Assembly: GCF_003217325.1 (NCBI RefSeq)
Contig: NZ_QJTI01000004.1
Span: 135,665 to 191,356, forward strand
Origin: Rhodopseudomonas faecalis
Lineage (GTDB): Bacteria; Pseudomonadota; Alphaproteobacteria; Rhizobiales; Xanthobacteraceae
DNA: 55,692 nucleotides
Direction: 5' to 3'
Part shown: one piece after another, positions 1 to 7,973 of the stretch
How positions within the stretch are numbered: position 1 is the first letter of the stretch
How the letters are laid out: each line of letters opens with the position of its first letter
Translations under genes and position numbers: made by a program
The notes under the pieces: model-generated
Told to the model about the DNA's origin: nothing
The model's database searches: none
What the model saw: only the letters and a program-made list of their open reading frames with translations

Positions 1-150
1 TTCTGGGGGGGAGGTCCGGGGGGCAGTTGCTACTTCGGATCAGGTCGCACCCGAGGGATGCACTCTGCGCCTTCGGAGCCTTGTGGATCGGACTTAGAGC
101 TCTGGCCGAGGGCGAGCGAACCGATAAGCCCTCACACCACAGGCGCTTAG
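1..150. other. Leader upstream of the reverse transcriptase
   Basis: This GC-rich stretch in front of the reverse transcriptase has several short self-complementary runs. No convincing coding sequence, promoter or named RNA is visible. Some defence-type reverse transcriptases have a non-coding RNA next to the gene, so a structured RNA here is possible, but the sequence alone does not show one. The window edge cuts the region. Confidence 0.3.
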
Positions 151-1551
151 ATGACCGCCGATCTCTGCAAGAAACTTCGGTCACGAGAGGTTCTTCATCG
201 TTCTTGGGCAGTAGTAAAGCAGAGCGGCCTAGCTTCGCTCAGCGAAGAAACTGTTAAGGCCATTAAGAGTTACGACGAAAACTGGGTCGGCAATCTCGAA
301 CGGATCAGCAAGCAACTTCGCGCCGAAACATTTCGCTTCGATGGCGAAAAGGGGATCACCATCCCTAAGGGTAAGGGCAAGCTCCCTCGTCCCTTGGTCA
401 TCGCTCCAATTGAGAACCGAATAGTGCGGCGAGGCATCCTTGAGGTGCTCCAAGGCTTCGGCACAGATAAATCGGCTCCGACCAAAAAATGGTTGGGGAT
501 CCCCGCCATCAAACACGTCATGGCTACGAGGACCAGTGTCGGAGGAATCAAGGAGCGAAGCGTAGCTCACGGCCTATCCCTGATCGACGAGGCGGTACAA
601 GATGGCAAGACTTGGTTCATTCGGTCGGACATCAGGAACTTTTTCACTCGCATCCCCCTCGCGCAAGTGAACAGGTTCATCGCGGAAGCCATTGCGGACG
701 AGCATTTTGTTGAGCTCGTTGGATCGGCCTTGAGATCAAGCCTGACTAATACAGCTGAGCTGCAAGCGCGCGGCAACTACAAGTTATTCCCTCAGGATGA
801 CATCGGCGTTGCGCAGGGTTCAGCGCTCTCCGCGCTTGCCGCGAACATCGCGCTTCAAGAGTTCGACATGCGCATGAATGATCGTGGAATCGTGTGCGTT
901 CGTTACATCGACGACTTTATCATGCTGGGCCGGACACGCAGCAGTGTCTTGGCCGCCTATAGTTCAGGCCGCACGCTGCTGGCAGATATGGGCATGAGCG
1001 TCTACGACCAGACCGACAACGACGCTCGTCGTGCTGGCAAGTTCGACGAAGGCAACATCTACCACGACGGAACCGATGTGTTGGGGTACCGCGTCTCGGG
1101 GAGATCACGACAACCCTCCTCAGCAGCGCAGAGAGCATTCAAGGCGAAATGTGATCAACTGTTCTGCGATGCGAAGAAGCAAATGAGATTGGCCGCAACT
1201 GGTAAACCGTGGTCAGGACAAGGTTACCATCAACACCTTGTGCTGCTGAATAAAATCATCCGAGGTTGGTCGCAAGCTTTTCGGCACACCACAGCAACTC
1301 ACGTATTCAGTTCCTTAGATGCACACATTGACCATCGTATTGAGGAGCTTCGCAGGTTCGCGTCCGACTTGATACGAAACGCTCCTGACGAAGTGCGGCG
1401 ACGTGTCATGGGCATACAGCTTCTGAGCGACACACCTCCGCACCCCTTGCCAGAAGTACCTGGTGCGGGAGTTGCGACACAATCACATGCTGACAACTCA
1501 ACAGCAAAACAACGCTTATTGCAGCCGATCAGACCTCAGCTTGGCACATAG
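151..1551 (+). CDS. Reverse transcriptase, group II-like or defence type
   Basis: This 466-residue protein is an RNA-directed DNA polymerase. Visible motifs are the fingers motif with IPKGKGK and PLVIAP, palm Asp160 in IRSDIRNFF, the template/primer motif QGSALS, the catalytic Y252-I-D-D box and a following VLGYRVSG. The C-terminal part has GWSQAFRH and FSSLDAHID, which resemble the thumb/maturase X region of group II intron proteins. No endonuclease domain is seen, and no intron domain V hairpin follows the stop, so it does not look like an active group II intron. The retron VTG motif is absent. Base composition is visibly less GC-rich than the downstream genes, which suggests transfer. It may be a group II-like or antiphage (DRT/Abi-type) reverse transcriptase. 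The subclass is uncertain and any partner gene to the left is outside the window. Confidence 0.8.
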   Translation: MTADLCKKLRSREVLHRSWAVVKQSGLASLSEETVKAIKSYDENWVGNLERISKQLRAETFRFDGEKGITIPKGKGKLPRPLVIAPIENRIVRRGILEVLQGFGTDKSAPTKKWLGIPAIKHVMATRTSVGGIKERSVAHGLSLIDEAVQDGKTWFIRSDIRNFFTRIPLAQVNRFIAEAIADEHFVELVGSALRSSLTNTAELQARGNYKLFPQDDIGVAQGSALSALAANIALQEFDMRMNDRGIVCVRYIDDFIMLGRTRSSVLAAYSSGRTLLADMGMSVYDQTDNDARRAGKFDEGNIYHDGTDVLGYRVSGRSRQPSSAAQRAFKAKCDQLFCDAKKQMRLAATGKPWSGQGYHQHLVLLNKIIRGWSQAFRHTTATHVFSSLDAHIDHRIEELRRFASDLIRNAPDEVRRRVMGIQLLSDTPPHPLPEVPGAGVATQSHADNSTAKQRLLQPIRPQLGT

Positions 1552-2207
1552 CAGGACATCCGCTGCAAATCCGCAGGGCCGTATCACCCCCTCAACTCCC
1601 AAAAATCACCTTTCTGAATCTGGTCAGCGCCACGGCAAAATACACCTCGCCGATCGCCAGCATGGCGAGCAGCGGCTGCCAGACCAGCGTGATGTCGGCG
1701 CCGCGAAATAGCACCGCCTGCGAGAACGCCACGAAATGCGGCGTCGGGCTGATGGTCTGCACCAGATATTGCAGCCACACCGGCATGCTCTCCATCGGCG
1801 TGCTGGAGCCTGACAACAGTTACGTCTGCGTAGCACACCGCGCTCGCCGGCGGAGCTGTCATCAACCGTTGCGGTTCACCGAGCGTACCAGCGCCGGTGC
1901 GTTCGCCTGCAAATATGACAACGACCACCGCTCATAATCCGCCATTTGTTCGCTGAGCGCGACATTCCTGATCGTCATTGACGGAAATGAAACCCTAGCT
2001 CAGTCCGCCGGTGCTATCCCCAGGCCCGGTTTTAGGATTCGTTATATCAGTTCACGCCCTATGGCGTTATCAGGCCAAACCACAAGTTGTGTGAATGAGT
2101 TCGACCAGGAAGCGCCGAACGACGTGGTTCAACTCCACGCAGGATCAGCCGGCCACGCGCCGCGCTGACAGACGCGCTGGCGTCCCCTGTTGGATGGGGA
2201 TGCGCTG
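1552..2207. other. Gene-poor junction holding a broken permease end
   Basis: This region between the reverse transcriptase and the GGDEF-EAL gene holds one recognisable item, the ABC-2 permease remnant listed separately. The rest, from about 1817 to 2207, shows no gene, clear terminator or recognisable repeat. The mix looks like a rearrangement scar. Confidence 0.5.
1592..1816 (-). pseudogene. C-terminal remnant of an ABC-2 type transporter permease
   Basis: The minus-strand frame ending at 1592 encodes about 74 residues. They match the end of YhhJ/YbhR-like ABC-2 permeases: a segment with TPMESMPVWLQYL, then SPTPHFVAFSQAVLFRGAD, a last membrane helix and the terminal RFRKVIFG. Full-length relatives have about 370 residues with six membrane helices. 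Everything upstream of about 1816 is unrelated sequence, so the N-terminal four-fifths of the gene is missing. With no ATPase partner nearby it is almost certainly non-functional. It marks an old breakpoint beside the reverse transcriptase. The family call rests on remembered motif resemblance. Confidence 0.7.
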
Positions 2208-5051
2208 ATGCCTGGAGCGTTCTTAGAACTCGACTTCATGACCCTGCTGATCGTGCTGACGATGGCGCGCGTGCTGCAGTCGGCAGGCATGCTGTTTGTG
2301 TGGAGACTGCACCAGCACTATCAGCCGGCGCGCGACTGGGCGATCGGCTCGGCATTGCTCGCGCTTGGCACGCTCGGCGTCGCCACTCGCAGCCTGATGA
2401 CGAACGAGGTCGCGACTGCGGTCACCTGGGCCTGCGCGATCGCCGCGCTGTTCGGCACACTGACCTTCAACTCCGGAATTCTGCGCGCCAGCGCCATTCA
2501 GCATCCGATCTGGTATGGCCGCCTCACGGCGACCGTGGTCTGCCTGCTGTTCGGCTGGTTCAGCTATGTCGATCCATCAACGGTGAACCGTATCGCCGTC
2601 TTGGTGACGACGTTGATGCTGTTCGACTGCTACACCGCGATCAGGCTGTTGCAGAACAAGCGCGGCGCCCTGACCGGGTTGCTGCGGCTGATCGCTGTGA
2701 TCCTGACGATCGATGCGTTCAGCCTGCCGCTGCGGATCCTGGGTATCCACGTGGCCTCGCCGCTCGCACCGAACGTCACGCTCGGCACCCATGTCGATTC
2801 CGTGTTCGCCTTCATCGCGATCGCCGTGGTGTTGATGATCACCTTGGCGCTGAAAGCACTCACCAGCCAGGTCGATCTCACCGAACGCAAGCTGCTGCAA
2901 GCCAAGCTGCAACGGTCCGAGGGCTATGTCCGGGCGATCCTGAACTCCGCCAACGACGTTGCGATCATCGCCGCCGAAAAGGACATGCTGATCACGGTGT
3001 TCAACCCCGGCGCCGAGCGGATGCTCGGCTACAAGGCCGAGGAAGTGGTCGGCAAGCTCACGCCCACGGTATTCGCCGATCAGGAAGAAGCGATCGCGCG
3101 CGCCGCCGAGCTGTCGGCCGAACTCGGCCGGCGAATCAAAGGACGTGGTATCATCATCGATCCGGAACTGCTCGGGCAGAACCGGCGTTGGACCTGGGTT
3201 CGCAAAGACGGCAGCCGGCTGCCGGTATCGATGACCGTGTCGGCGATGCGCGGCGAGAAAAATGAGATCATCGGCTATCTCGGCGTCGCCCATGATATCA
3301 GCAAGCAGCTCGCTTATGAGACCGCGCTGCAAAACGAAATCGCCAAATCGGAAGCCGTCAGCCACACGCTGGAGACCGCGCTCAGCAACATGCGCCAGGG
3401 ACTGGCGATGTTCAATCGGGAGCAGCGCGTCATCGTCCTGAACGACAACTTCATGGCGCCGTTCGGCCTCAGCAAGGCCGACGCCCCACCCGGAACGACC
3501 TTTCGCGAGATCGTGCAGATGCGGATCGCCAAGGGCGTGTTTTCGATCGACGGACCGGACGCCTATCTCAGGTCACGGATCGAAGTCGCAGAATCGATGC
3601 AGAGCGCAGATCGCGACGATGTGGTCGAGCTCAATAATGGCCGCTTCATCCGCTCGATCAGCCGGCTGTTCGGCAATGGCGATGTCGTCATCACCTCGGA
3701 AGACATCACCGAGATCAAGCGCAACCAGGCGAGAATCTCCTATCTCGCCCAGCATGACGCGCTGACCGGCCTGTCGAACCGCGCCCATTTCAATGAGCAG
3801 ATCGAACAGGCCTCGGCGGCACTGACCGGCTCGCTGCGGCCATTCACCGTGCTGATGATCGACCTCGATCGCTTCAAGGCGATCAACGACACGTTGGGCC
3901 ACGCCGCGGGCGACCAGTTGCTGAAAGAGGTCGCCGAACGGATCGAAGCCTCCACCCGTCCGGCCGATCTGGTGGCGCGGCTTGGCGGCGACGAGTTCGC
4001 CATCATCCAAACCGGCGAAGTTGGCGCTCCATCCGCCGACGAGCAGCGCCGGGCGGCGCGCGCTCTGGCGGAGCGGATCCTTGCCTTGGTCGCCGAGCCG
4101 ATCGACCTGTTCGGCAAGACCGTGCAGGTCGGCGCCAGTATCGGCATCGCGCTCGCGCCGAACGATGGCGACGACCCGGACGAGCTGCTGCGCAAGGCCG
4201 ATTATGCGCTCTATGCCGCCAAGCAGGCCGGGCGCTGCGGCTACCGGCTGTTCGGCCCGGAAATGATCGCCTCGATCTCCAAGCGCGACAGCCTGGAAGC
4301 GGCGCTGCGCGCAGCGCTGAGCCATGACGAGCTGATCTTGCATTATCAACCGATCGTCGACATTCGCAGCGGCGTCGTGGTCTGTGTCGAAGCGCTGGTG
4401 CGCTGGAAACATCCGACACAGGGGCTGCTGTTGCCCCATCAGTTCCTGCCGGTCGCCGAGGAAACCGGCTTGATCGTGCCGCTGGGCGGCTGGGTGATCC
4501 GTCGGGCGTGCCGCGATGCGTCGCGCTGGCCGGACGGGCTGCCGGTCGCCGTCAACCTGTCGGCTGCGCAACTGACCAGTCCGGAACTGATCAGCACCAT
4601 CACCTCGGCGCTGGAAGCCTCGGGGCTGAGCGCCGACCGGCTGGAAATCGAAGTGACCGAGTCGGCTCTGCTTGCTGATCGTGACGCGGCGCTGGCGGCC
4701 TTGCACAATATCCGCGATCTCGGCGCCTCGGTGTCGCTCGACGATTTCGGCACCGGCTATTCGTCACTGACCCATCTCAAGGCGTTCAAATTCAGCCGGA
4801 TCAAGATCGATCGCGCCTTCATCGAGGATCTGACGCGCGAAGCCGACAGCATGGCAATCGTCAGCGCGCTCGCCGGGCTGGCGCGCGGCCTCAACATGAT
4901 CTCGATCGCCGAAGGGGTGGAGACCGACAGCCAGCTGGCCGTGCTGCGCGCCGCCGGCGTCGCCTTCGGCCAAGGCGATCTGTTCGGACGGCCCTGCCCT
5001 ACGGCCGAGCTGCGCCTCACCCGCCAGATGGCCGCGGTCCGATCAGCCTAG
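2208..5051 (+). CDS. Membrane PAS-GGDEF-EAL c-di-GMP turnover protein
   Basis: This signalling protein of about 947 residues makes and/or breaks cyclic di-GMP. The first 215 residues contain several hydrophobic helices forming a membrane sensor. Two PAS-like segments follow (about 235-375 and 390-510). The diguanylate cyclase domain has an intact GGDEF near residue 593, preceded at the right spacing by RPAD, a match to the RxxD inhibitory site. The phosphodiesterase domain has EALVRWKHP near 728 and DDFGTGYSS. Both domains look catalytically competent. The ATG at 2208 is preferred because a GGATGGGG purine run lies just upstream; an in-frame ATG at 2190 would add six residues. The stop overlaps the end of convergent cutA by four bases. 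Confidence 0.93.
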   Translation: MPGAFLELDFMTLLIVLTMARVLQSAGMLFVWRLHQHYQPARDWAIGSALLALGTLGVATRSLMTNEVATAVTWACAIAALFGTLTFNSGILRASAIQHPIWYGRLTATVVCLLFGWFSYVDPSTVNRIAVLVTTLMLFDCYTAIRLLQNKRGALTGLLRLIAVILTIDAFSLPLRILGIHVASPLAPNVTLGTHVDSVFAFIAIAVVLMITLALKALTSQVDLTERKLLQAKLQRSEGYVRAILNSANDVAIIAAEKDMLITVFNPGAERMLGYKAEEVVGKLTPTVFADQEEAIARAAELSAELGRRIKGRGIIIDPELLGQNRRWTWVRKDGSRLPVSMTVSAMRGEKNEIIGYLGVAHDISKQLAYETALQNEIAKSEAVSHTLETALSNMRQGLAMFNREQRVIVLNDNFMAPFGLSKADAPPGTTFREIVQMRIAKGVFSIDGPDAYLRSRIEVAESMQSADRDDVVELNNGRFIRSISRLFGNGDVVITSEDITEIKRNQARISYLAQHDALTGLSNRAHFNEQIEQASAALTGSLRPFTVLMIDLDRFKAINDTLGHAAGDQLLKEVAERIEASTRPADLVARLGGDEFAIIQTGEVGAPSADEQRRAARALAERILALVAEPIDLFGKTVQVGASIGIALAPNDGDDPDELLRKADYALYAAKQAGRCGYRLFGPEMIASISKRDSLEAALRAALSHDELILHYQPIVDIRSGVVVCVEALVRWKHPTQGLLLPHQFLPVAEETGLIVPLGGWVIRRACRDASRWPDGLPVAVNLSAAQLTSPELISTITSALEASGLSADRLEIEVTESALLADRDAALAALHNIRDLGASVSLDDFGTGYSSLTHLKAFKFSRIKIDRAFIEDLTREADSMAIVSALAGLARGLNMISIAEGVETDSQLAVLRAAGVAFGQGDLFGRPCPTAELRLTRQMAAVRSA

Positions 5052-5371
5052 CCGGTCGCTTGCTGGCCGATCCAGTTGAGATAGCGTTCGGCGCCGTCCT
5101 CGACCGGCAGGCTGATGATCTCGGGGGTATCATAGGAGTGGTGCCGCAGGATCAGATCGCGCAACGCGGCAAAGCGCGCCGGCACGGTCTTGAACAGCAG
5201 CAGCAGCTCTGAATCGCTGGTAATCTTGCCCTCCCACCAGTAAAAGCTGGCAATGGGCTGCAGTTGCACGCAGGCCGCCAGCCGCGCTTCCAGCGCCGCG
5301 CGGGCGAGGCGTTCCGCTTCCTCGCGGTTGGGCGCGGTGACCATCACCACACAAGCCTTCGGTTCGCTCAT
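5048..5371 (-). CDS. cutA: CutA1 divalent-cation tolerance protein
   Basis: The 107-residue protein belongs to the CutA1 family of small, very stable trimeric proteins linked to copper and divalent-cation tolerance. Family hallmarks seen are CVVMVTAPNREEAERLAR at the start, ARLAACVQL, the W-W-x-G-K-I turn, ELLLLFKT, HSYDTPEI and the terminal YLNWI. The start at MSEPKA fits the family length of about 105-112 residues; an upstream ATG at 5422 would add 17 atypical residues. It converges on the GGDEF-EAL gene and diverges from the zinc-ribbon gene with 49 bp between starts. Confidence 0.93.
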   Translation of the reverse strand: MSEPKACVVMVTAPNREEAERLARAALEARLAACVQLQPIASFYWWEGKITSDSELLLLFKTVPARFAALRDLILRHHSYDTPEIISLPVEDGAERYLNWIGQQATG

Positions 5372-5420
5372 CGCTGCCGCCTTGTCCTGATTGATCCTCG
5401 ACCAGCAAAGAGACTCTGCC

Positions 5421-5636
5421 ATGCCGATCTACGGCTACACTTGCAACAGTTGCGGCCATGAATTCCAGACGCTGGTGCAGACCGGCGAGACCGCCGAATG
5501 CCCGCTGTGCGCCACCACCGACCTGACCCAGCAGCTGTCGCTGATTGCCAAGCCGGCCAAGGGCGGCGGCCCCGATCTGGCGCCGTGCGGCAACCCCGCC
5601 GGCTGCTGCAATAATTGTCCGGCGGGTTTTGACTAA
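5421..5636 (+). CDS. FmdB/CxxC_CxxC small zinc-ribbon protein
   Basis: The 71-residue protein starts MPIYGYTC, the typical opening of the FmdB zinc-ribbon family. A first CNSCG knuckle and a second CPLC knuckle form one zinc ribbon. A Cys-rich tail follows (CGNPAGCCNNCP), common in these proteins. FmdB was named as a putative regulator in methylotrophs, but most members have no assigned role. The start is chosen at the family MPIYGY. The last four bases overlap the end of the convergent phosphatase/glycohydrolase gene. Confidence 0.88.
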   Translation: MPIYGYTCNSCGHEFQTLVQTGETAECPLCATTDLTQQLSLIAKPAKGGGPDLAPCGNPAGCCNNCPAGFD

Positions 5637-7144
5637 GACGCCGCGGGAGCGGCAGCGCCGGTGCGTTGCTGCTCGGCTTGCGCCTGCGCGACCAGCGCCG
5701 TAGCGCGCGCCATGATCCGGTCGCGCTGCGCGAGCTGAAGCAGCCAGCGCTCCGGAATGCCGCTGAGCCCATACAGCGCCCCGGCGAGCTGCCCCGCGAT
5801 CGCTGCGGTGCTGTCGGCATCGAGCCCGAGATTGGCGGCTTTCAGCACCGCGCTTTCAAAATCGGCGGTGCTGCCGACCGCCCATAGCGCTGCTTCCAGG
5901 GAATGCAGCACATAGCCGGTGCTGCCGATCTCAGCGCGCGGCTTGCCACGCCAGCGGCCGGCGGCGATCGCAGCGACCTCTTCTGATAGCCCCTCGATCA
6001 CGCGCGGCCGCAGCACTTGGGAACGCGGCGCTCCGGCGATCGCCTCAGCGACGATCTCCGCAAACAGCACGCAGGCGTCGACCGCTTCGCGTGCGCCATG
6101 GGTGGTGCGGCTCTGCAGCGCCGCAATCTCGCGCAGCCGCCGCCGGTCATGACCAAAGCGGATCGGCACCGGCGCCAGCCGCATCAACGAGCCATTGCCG
6201 GCGCTGCGCGGATCGGTCGGGCCGGCGATCGGCGCGCCATCGCGCGCAAAGCGATCAAGCGCGGCGCGCACCGTGTTGCCGATATCGAAGCAGGCGCGGC
6301 CATTGACGACATTGTCGCCATGATCGCGCCAGCGCACAAAGCGCTGCATCAGGTCACCGGGATCGAGCGTGCCGTCGCTAGCGATCAGGCTGTCGGCCAG
6401 ACACAGCGCCATGCTGGTGTCGTCGGTCCATTCGCCGGCCTCAAGGCCGTGCCGGCCGCCGCCGATCATGTCCTGCAGCGGCGGATAAGTGTCGCGCGCC
6501 AGAAATTCCAGCGGCATGCCGAGCGCATCACCGACCGCGAGCCCGAGCAAGGCGCCATAAGCGCGATCGCGCACCGCCTCGGCAGCGGGCCGCCGCTCAG
6601 GCACTGCGCCATGCGTCAGCACATATTTCTTCTGGTTCGGCGTTTCGATCGCGCCCGGCCGCGCTTTGCGCACCTGCTTCACCGCGCTGATCGGCTCAGC
6701 GCCAAGTTCAATGAGCAAGCGCGCGGCGATGGTGCCGGCGCGGCCAAGCCCACCGCGGCAATGCACCACCACGTCGAAACCGCTGCGCAGCACAGCGCGC
6801 AAGCTCTCGCCGGCGTTGTGCCAGGCGTCCTCAAACGCCTGATCCGGCGTCGAGACATCGACAATCGGCAGGTGGTACCACAGCATCTGCCGCTGCCTGA
6901 CCGCGTCGCCGAGCCGCTCGACCCGCAGCATCGCCAGCTCGCGCGGCTCGACCAGCGTCACCACCGCGGCCGCGCCCCATGCGCTGATCGCGTCAAGATC
7001 AAGATCGAGGTCGCGGCGCCAGGCGCCGGAGGCTGCATGCGGATCGTATTTGCCGGGACAGAAAGTGATGCCGATCCGGCCATGGCCGGCGCCGATCATC
7101 AGTTCCGCGATCTGCAGCGGATGCGAGGCCGAGGTTCTCATCAT
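5633..7144 (-). CDS. Tyrosine phosphatase-ADP-ribosylglycohydrolase fusion protein
   Basis: This 503-residue protein joins two enzymes. Residues about 20-185 form a dual-specificity (CDKN3-like) phosphatase with signature HCRGGLGRAG (nucleophile Cys129, Arg135) and a candidate acid in IVDVSTP (Asp96). Residues about 190-490 form an ADP-ribosylglycohydrolase of the DraG/ARH fold, with GLAVGDALG, the metal-binding WTDDTSMAL and the C-terminal DADSTAAIAGQLAGA. All key metal ligands seem present. It may remove phosphate and ADP-ribose from proteins, small molecules or RNA; the substrate is unknown. It is not the dedicated nitrogenase DraG, which lacks the phosphatase domain. It lies seven bases downstream of a kinase-like gene on the same strand, so the two are probably co-transcribed. 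Confidence 0.88.
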   Translation of the reverse strand: MMRTSASHPLQIAELMIGAGHGRIGITFCPGKYDPHAASGAWRRDLDLDLDAISAWGAAAVVTLVEPRELAMLRVERLGDAVRQRQMLWYHLPIVDVSTPDQAFEDAWHNAGESLRAVLRSGFDVVVHCRGGLGRAGTIAARLLIELGAEPISAVKQVRKARPGAIETPNQKKYVLTHGAVPERRPAAEAVRDRAYGALLGLAVGDALGMPLEFLARDTYPPLQDMIGGGRHGLEAGEWTDDTSMALCLADSLIASDGTLDPGDLMQRFVRWRDHGDNVVNGRACFDIGNTVRAALDRFARDGAPIAGPTDPRSAGNGSLMRLAPVPIRFGHDRRRLREIAALQSRTTHGAREAVDACVLFAEIVAEAIAGAPRSQVLRPRVIEGLSEEVAAIAAGRWRGKPRAEIGSTGYVLHSLEAALWAVGSTADFESAVLKAANLGLDADSTAAIAGQLAGALYGLSGIPERWLLQLAQRDRIMARATALVAQAQAEQQRTGAAAPAAS

Positions 7145-7151
7145 AGCCTCA

Positions 7152-7871
7152 TCATGAGTTCAGTTCGGCGGCGCGGCGGATAAGATCATCGCGGCGCGCA
7201 ATCAAAATGGCGATCAAGGATTCCGCCTCCGTGCCCTCGCCTTCGATGCCAAGCACCGCAGCGCGGATCGCGGCATCGCTGATCGCGGCAACCAGTTGCA
7301 CCGAGGCCAGCAATTGCGCCGCGCTCATGCTGCCAAAGATACGCGCGGCAACCGCATTACGCGCCGGATCGCGCAGGCTGCCAAACTCGAGCACGCTGTT
7401 GCCGAAACCGCTCTTGTCCGCGCCCTGCGCGCGGTAGCGCAGCGCGCCGCCGAGATCGATGCGGATCACGCCGCCGCGGCCATCGACCACGATGTTATCG
7501 AGATCGGCGCCGAGCACGTCGCGATTGGCAAGCCAGGCGTCGGCGGCAAAATGCTCACAGAGCGCGGCGCTATGGCGCGCGGCGCTGTCGCCGGACAAAT
7601 CGGCGAGCGTCAGCCCTTTGATGATCCGGCTGGCAACCGCAAGCCGGTCGCCCTGCGCCACCAGCCTGACCTCGGGCACCGCCGCGCCGGCTAGTCGATA
7701 GAGATGATTGGCCAGCACTTCATTGCGGGCATGGCCGTCACGCGCCGGGATTTTCAGATACCAGCGAACGCCGTCGCGGTCCTGATAGAGGCCGCCGGCA
7801 TTGGAGCCGGCCTGGCCGCCGACTTTCGTCCAGCCCAAACTGTCCGTCGCGCCGATCTCAGATTGCACCAT
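7152..7871 (-). CDS. Kinase-like protein (HipA/PI-kinase-like fold), partner of the fusion enzyme
   Basis: The 239-residue protein begins with a glycine-rich GGQAGSNAGGLYQD segment. RWYLKIP follows, with a plausible ATP-binding lysine, then HARNEVLANHLYRLAG and ASRIIKG. A kinase-like catalytic stretch comes next (NRDVLGADLDNIVVD, then IRIDLGGALRYRAQG), in which NRD and the later RID would be the catalytic and metal-binding residues. This arrangement resembles HipA- and phosphatidylinositol-kinase-like folds. The substrate is unknown. The immediately downstream gene is a phosphatase/ADP-ribosylglycohydrolase, suggesting opposed modification and removal reactions. An in-frame GTG at 7877 would add two residues. 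Confidence 0.6.
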   Translation of the reverse strand: MVQSEIGATDSLGWTKVGGQAGSNAGGLYQDRDGVRWYLKIPARDGHARNEVLANHLYRLAGAAVPEVRLVAQGDRLAVASRIIKGLTLADLSGDSAARHSAALCEHFAADAWLANRDVLGADLDNIVVDGRGGVIRIDLGGALRYRAQGADKSGFGNSVLEFGSLRDPARNAVAARIFGSMSAAQLLASVQLVAAISDAAIRAAVLGIEGEGTEAESLIAILIARRDDLIRRAAELNS

Positions 7872-7973
7872 GGCCACCGATCATCGCCGAGGAACGACCA
7901 ACGCCCTGCCGCGCGCGGCAGAGCCATCGTCATCCCCTAAGCGACGCCGGGCGCGGGTGCAACAGCCGTGCGC

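Noticed and set aside
27-257. A 76-codon frame overlapping the start of the reverse transcriptase
   Set aside because: It is in another frame, has biased composition and no family motif, and the reverse transcriptase motifs continue through the overlap.
151-1600. Group II intron around the reverse transcriptase
   Set aside because: No domain V-like hairpin follows the stop codon, and no endonuclease domain is present. The 5' part of an intron would lie outside the window, so this is not fully excluded.
5633-7144. Calling the fusion enzyme the nitrogenase DraG
   Set aside because: It has an extra phosphatase domain, is about 20 kb from nif, and no draT lies beside it. The DraG-like fold alone does not fix the substrate.
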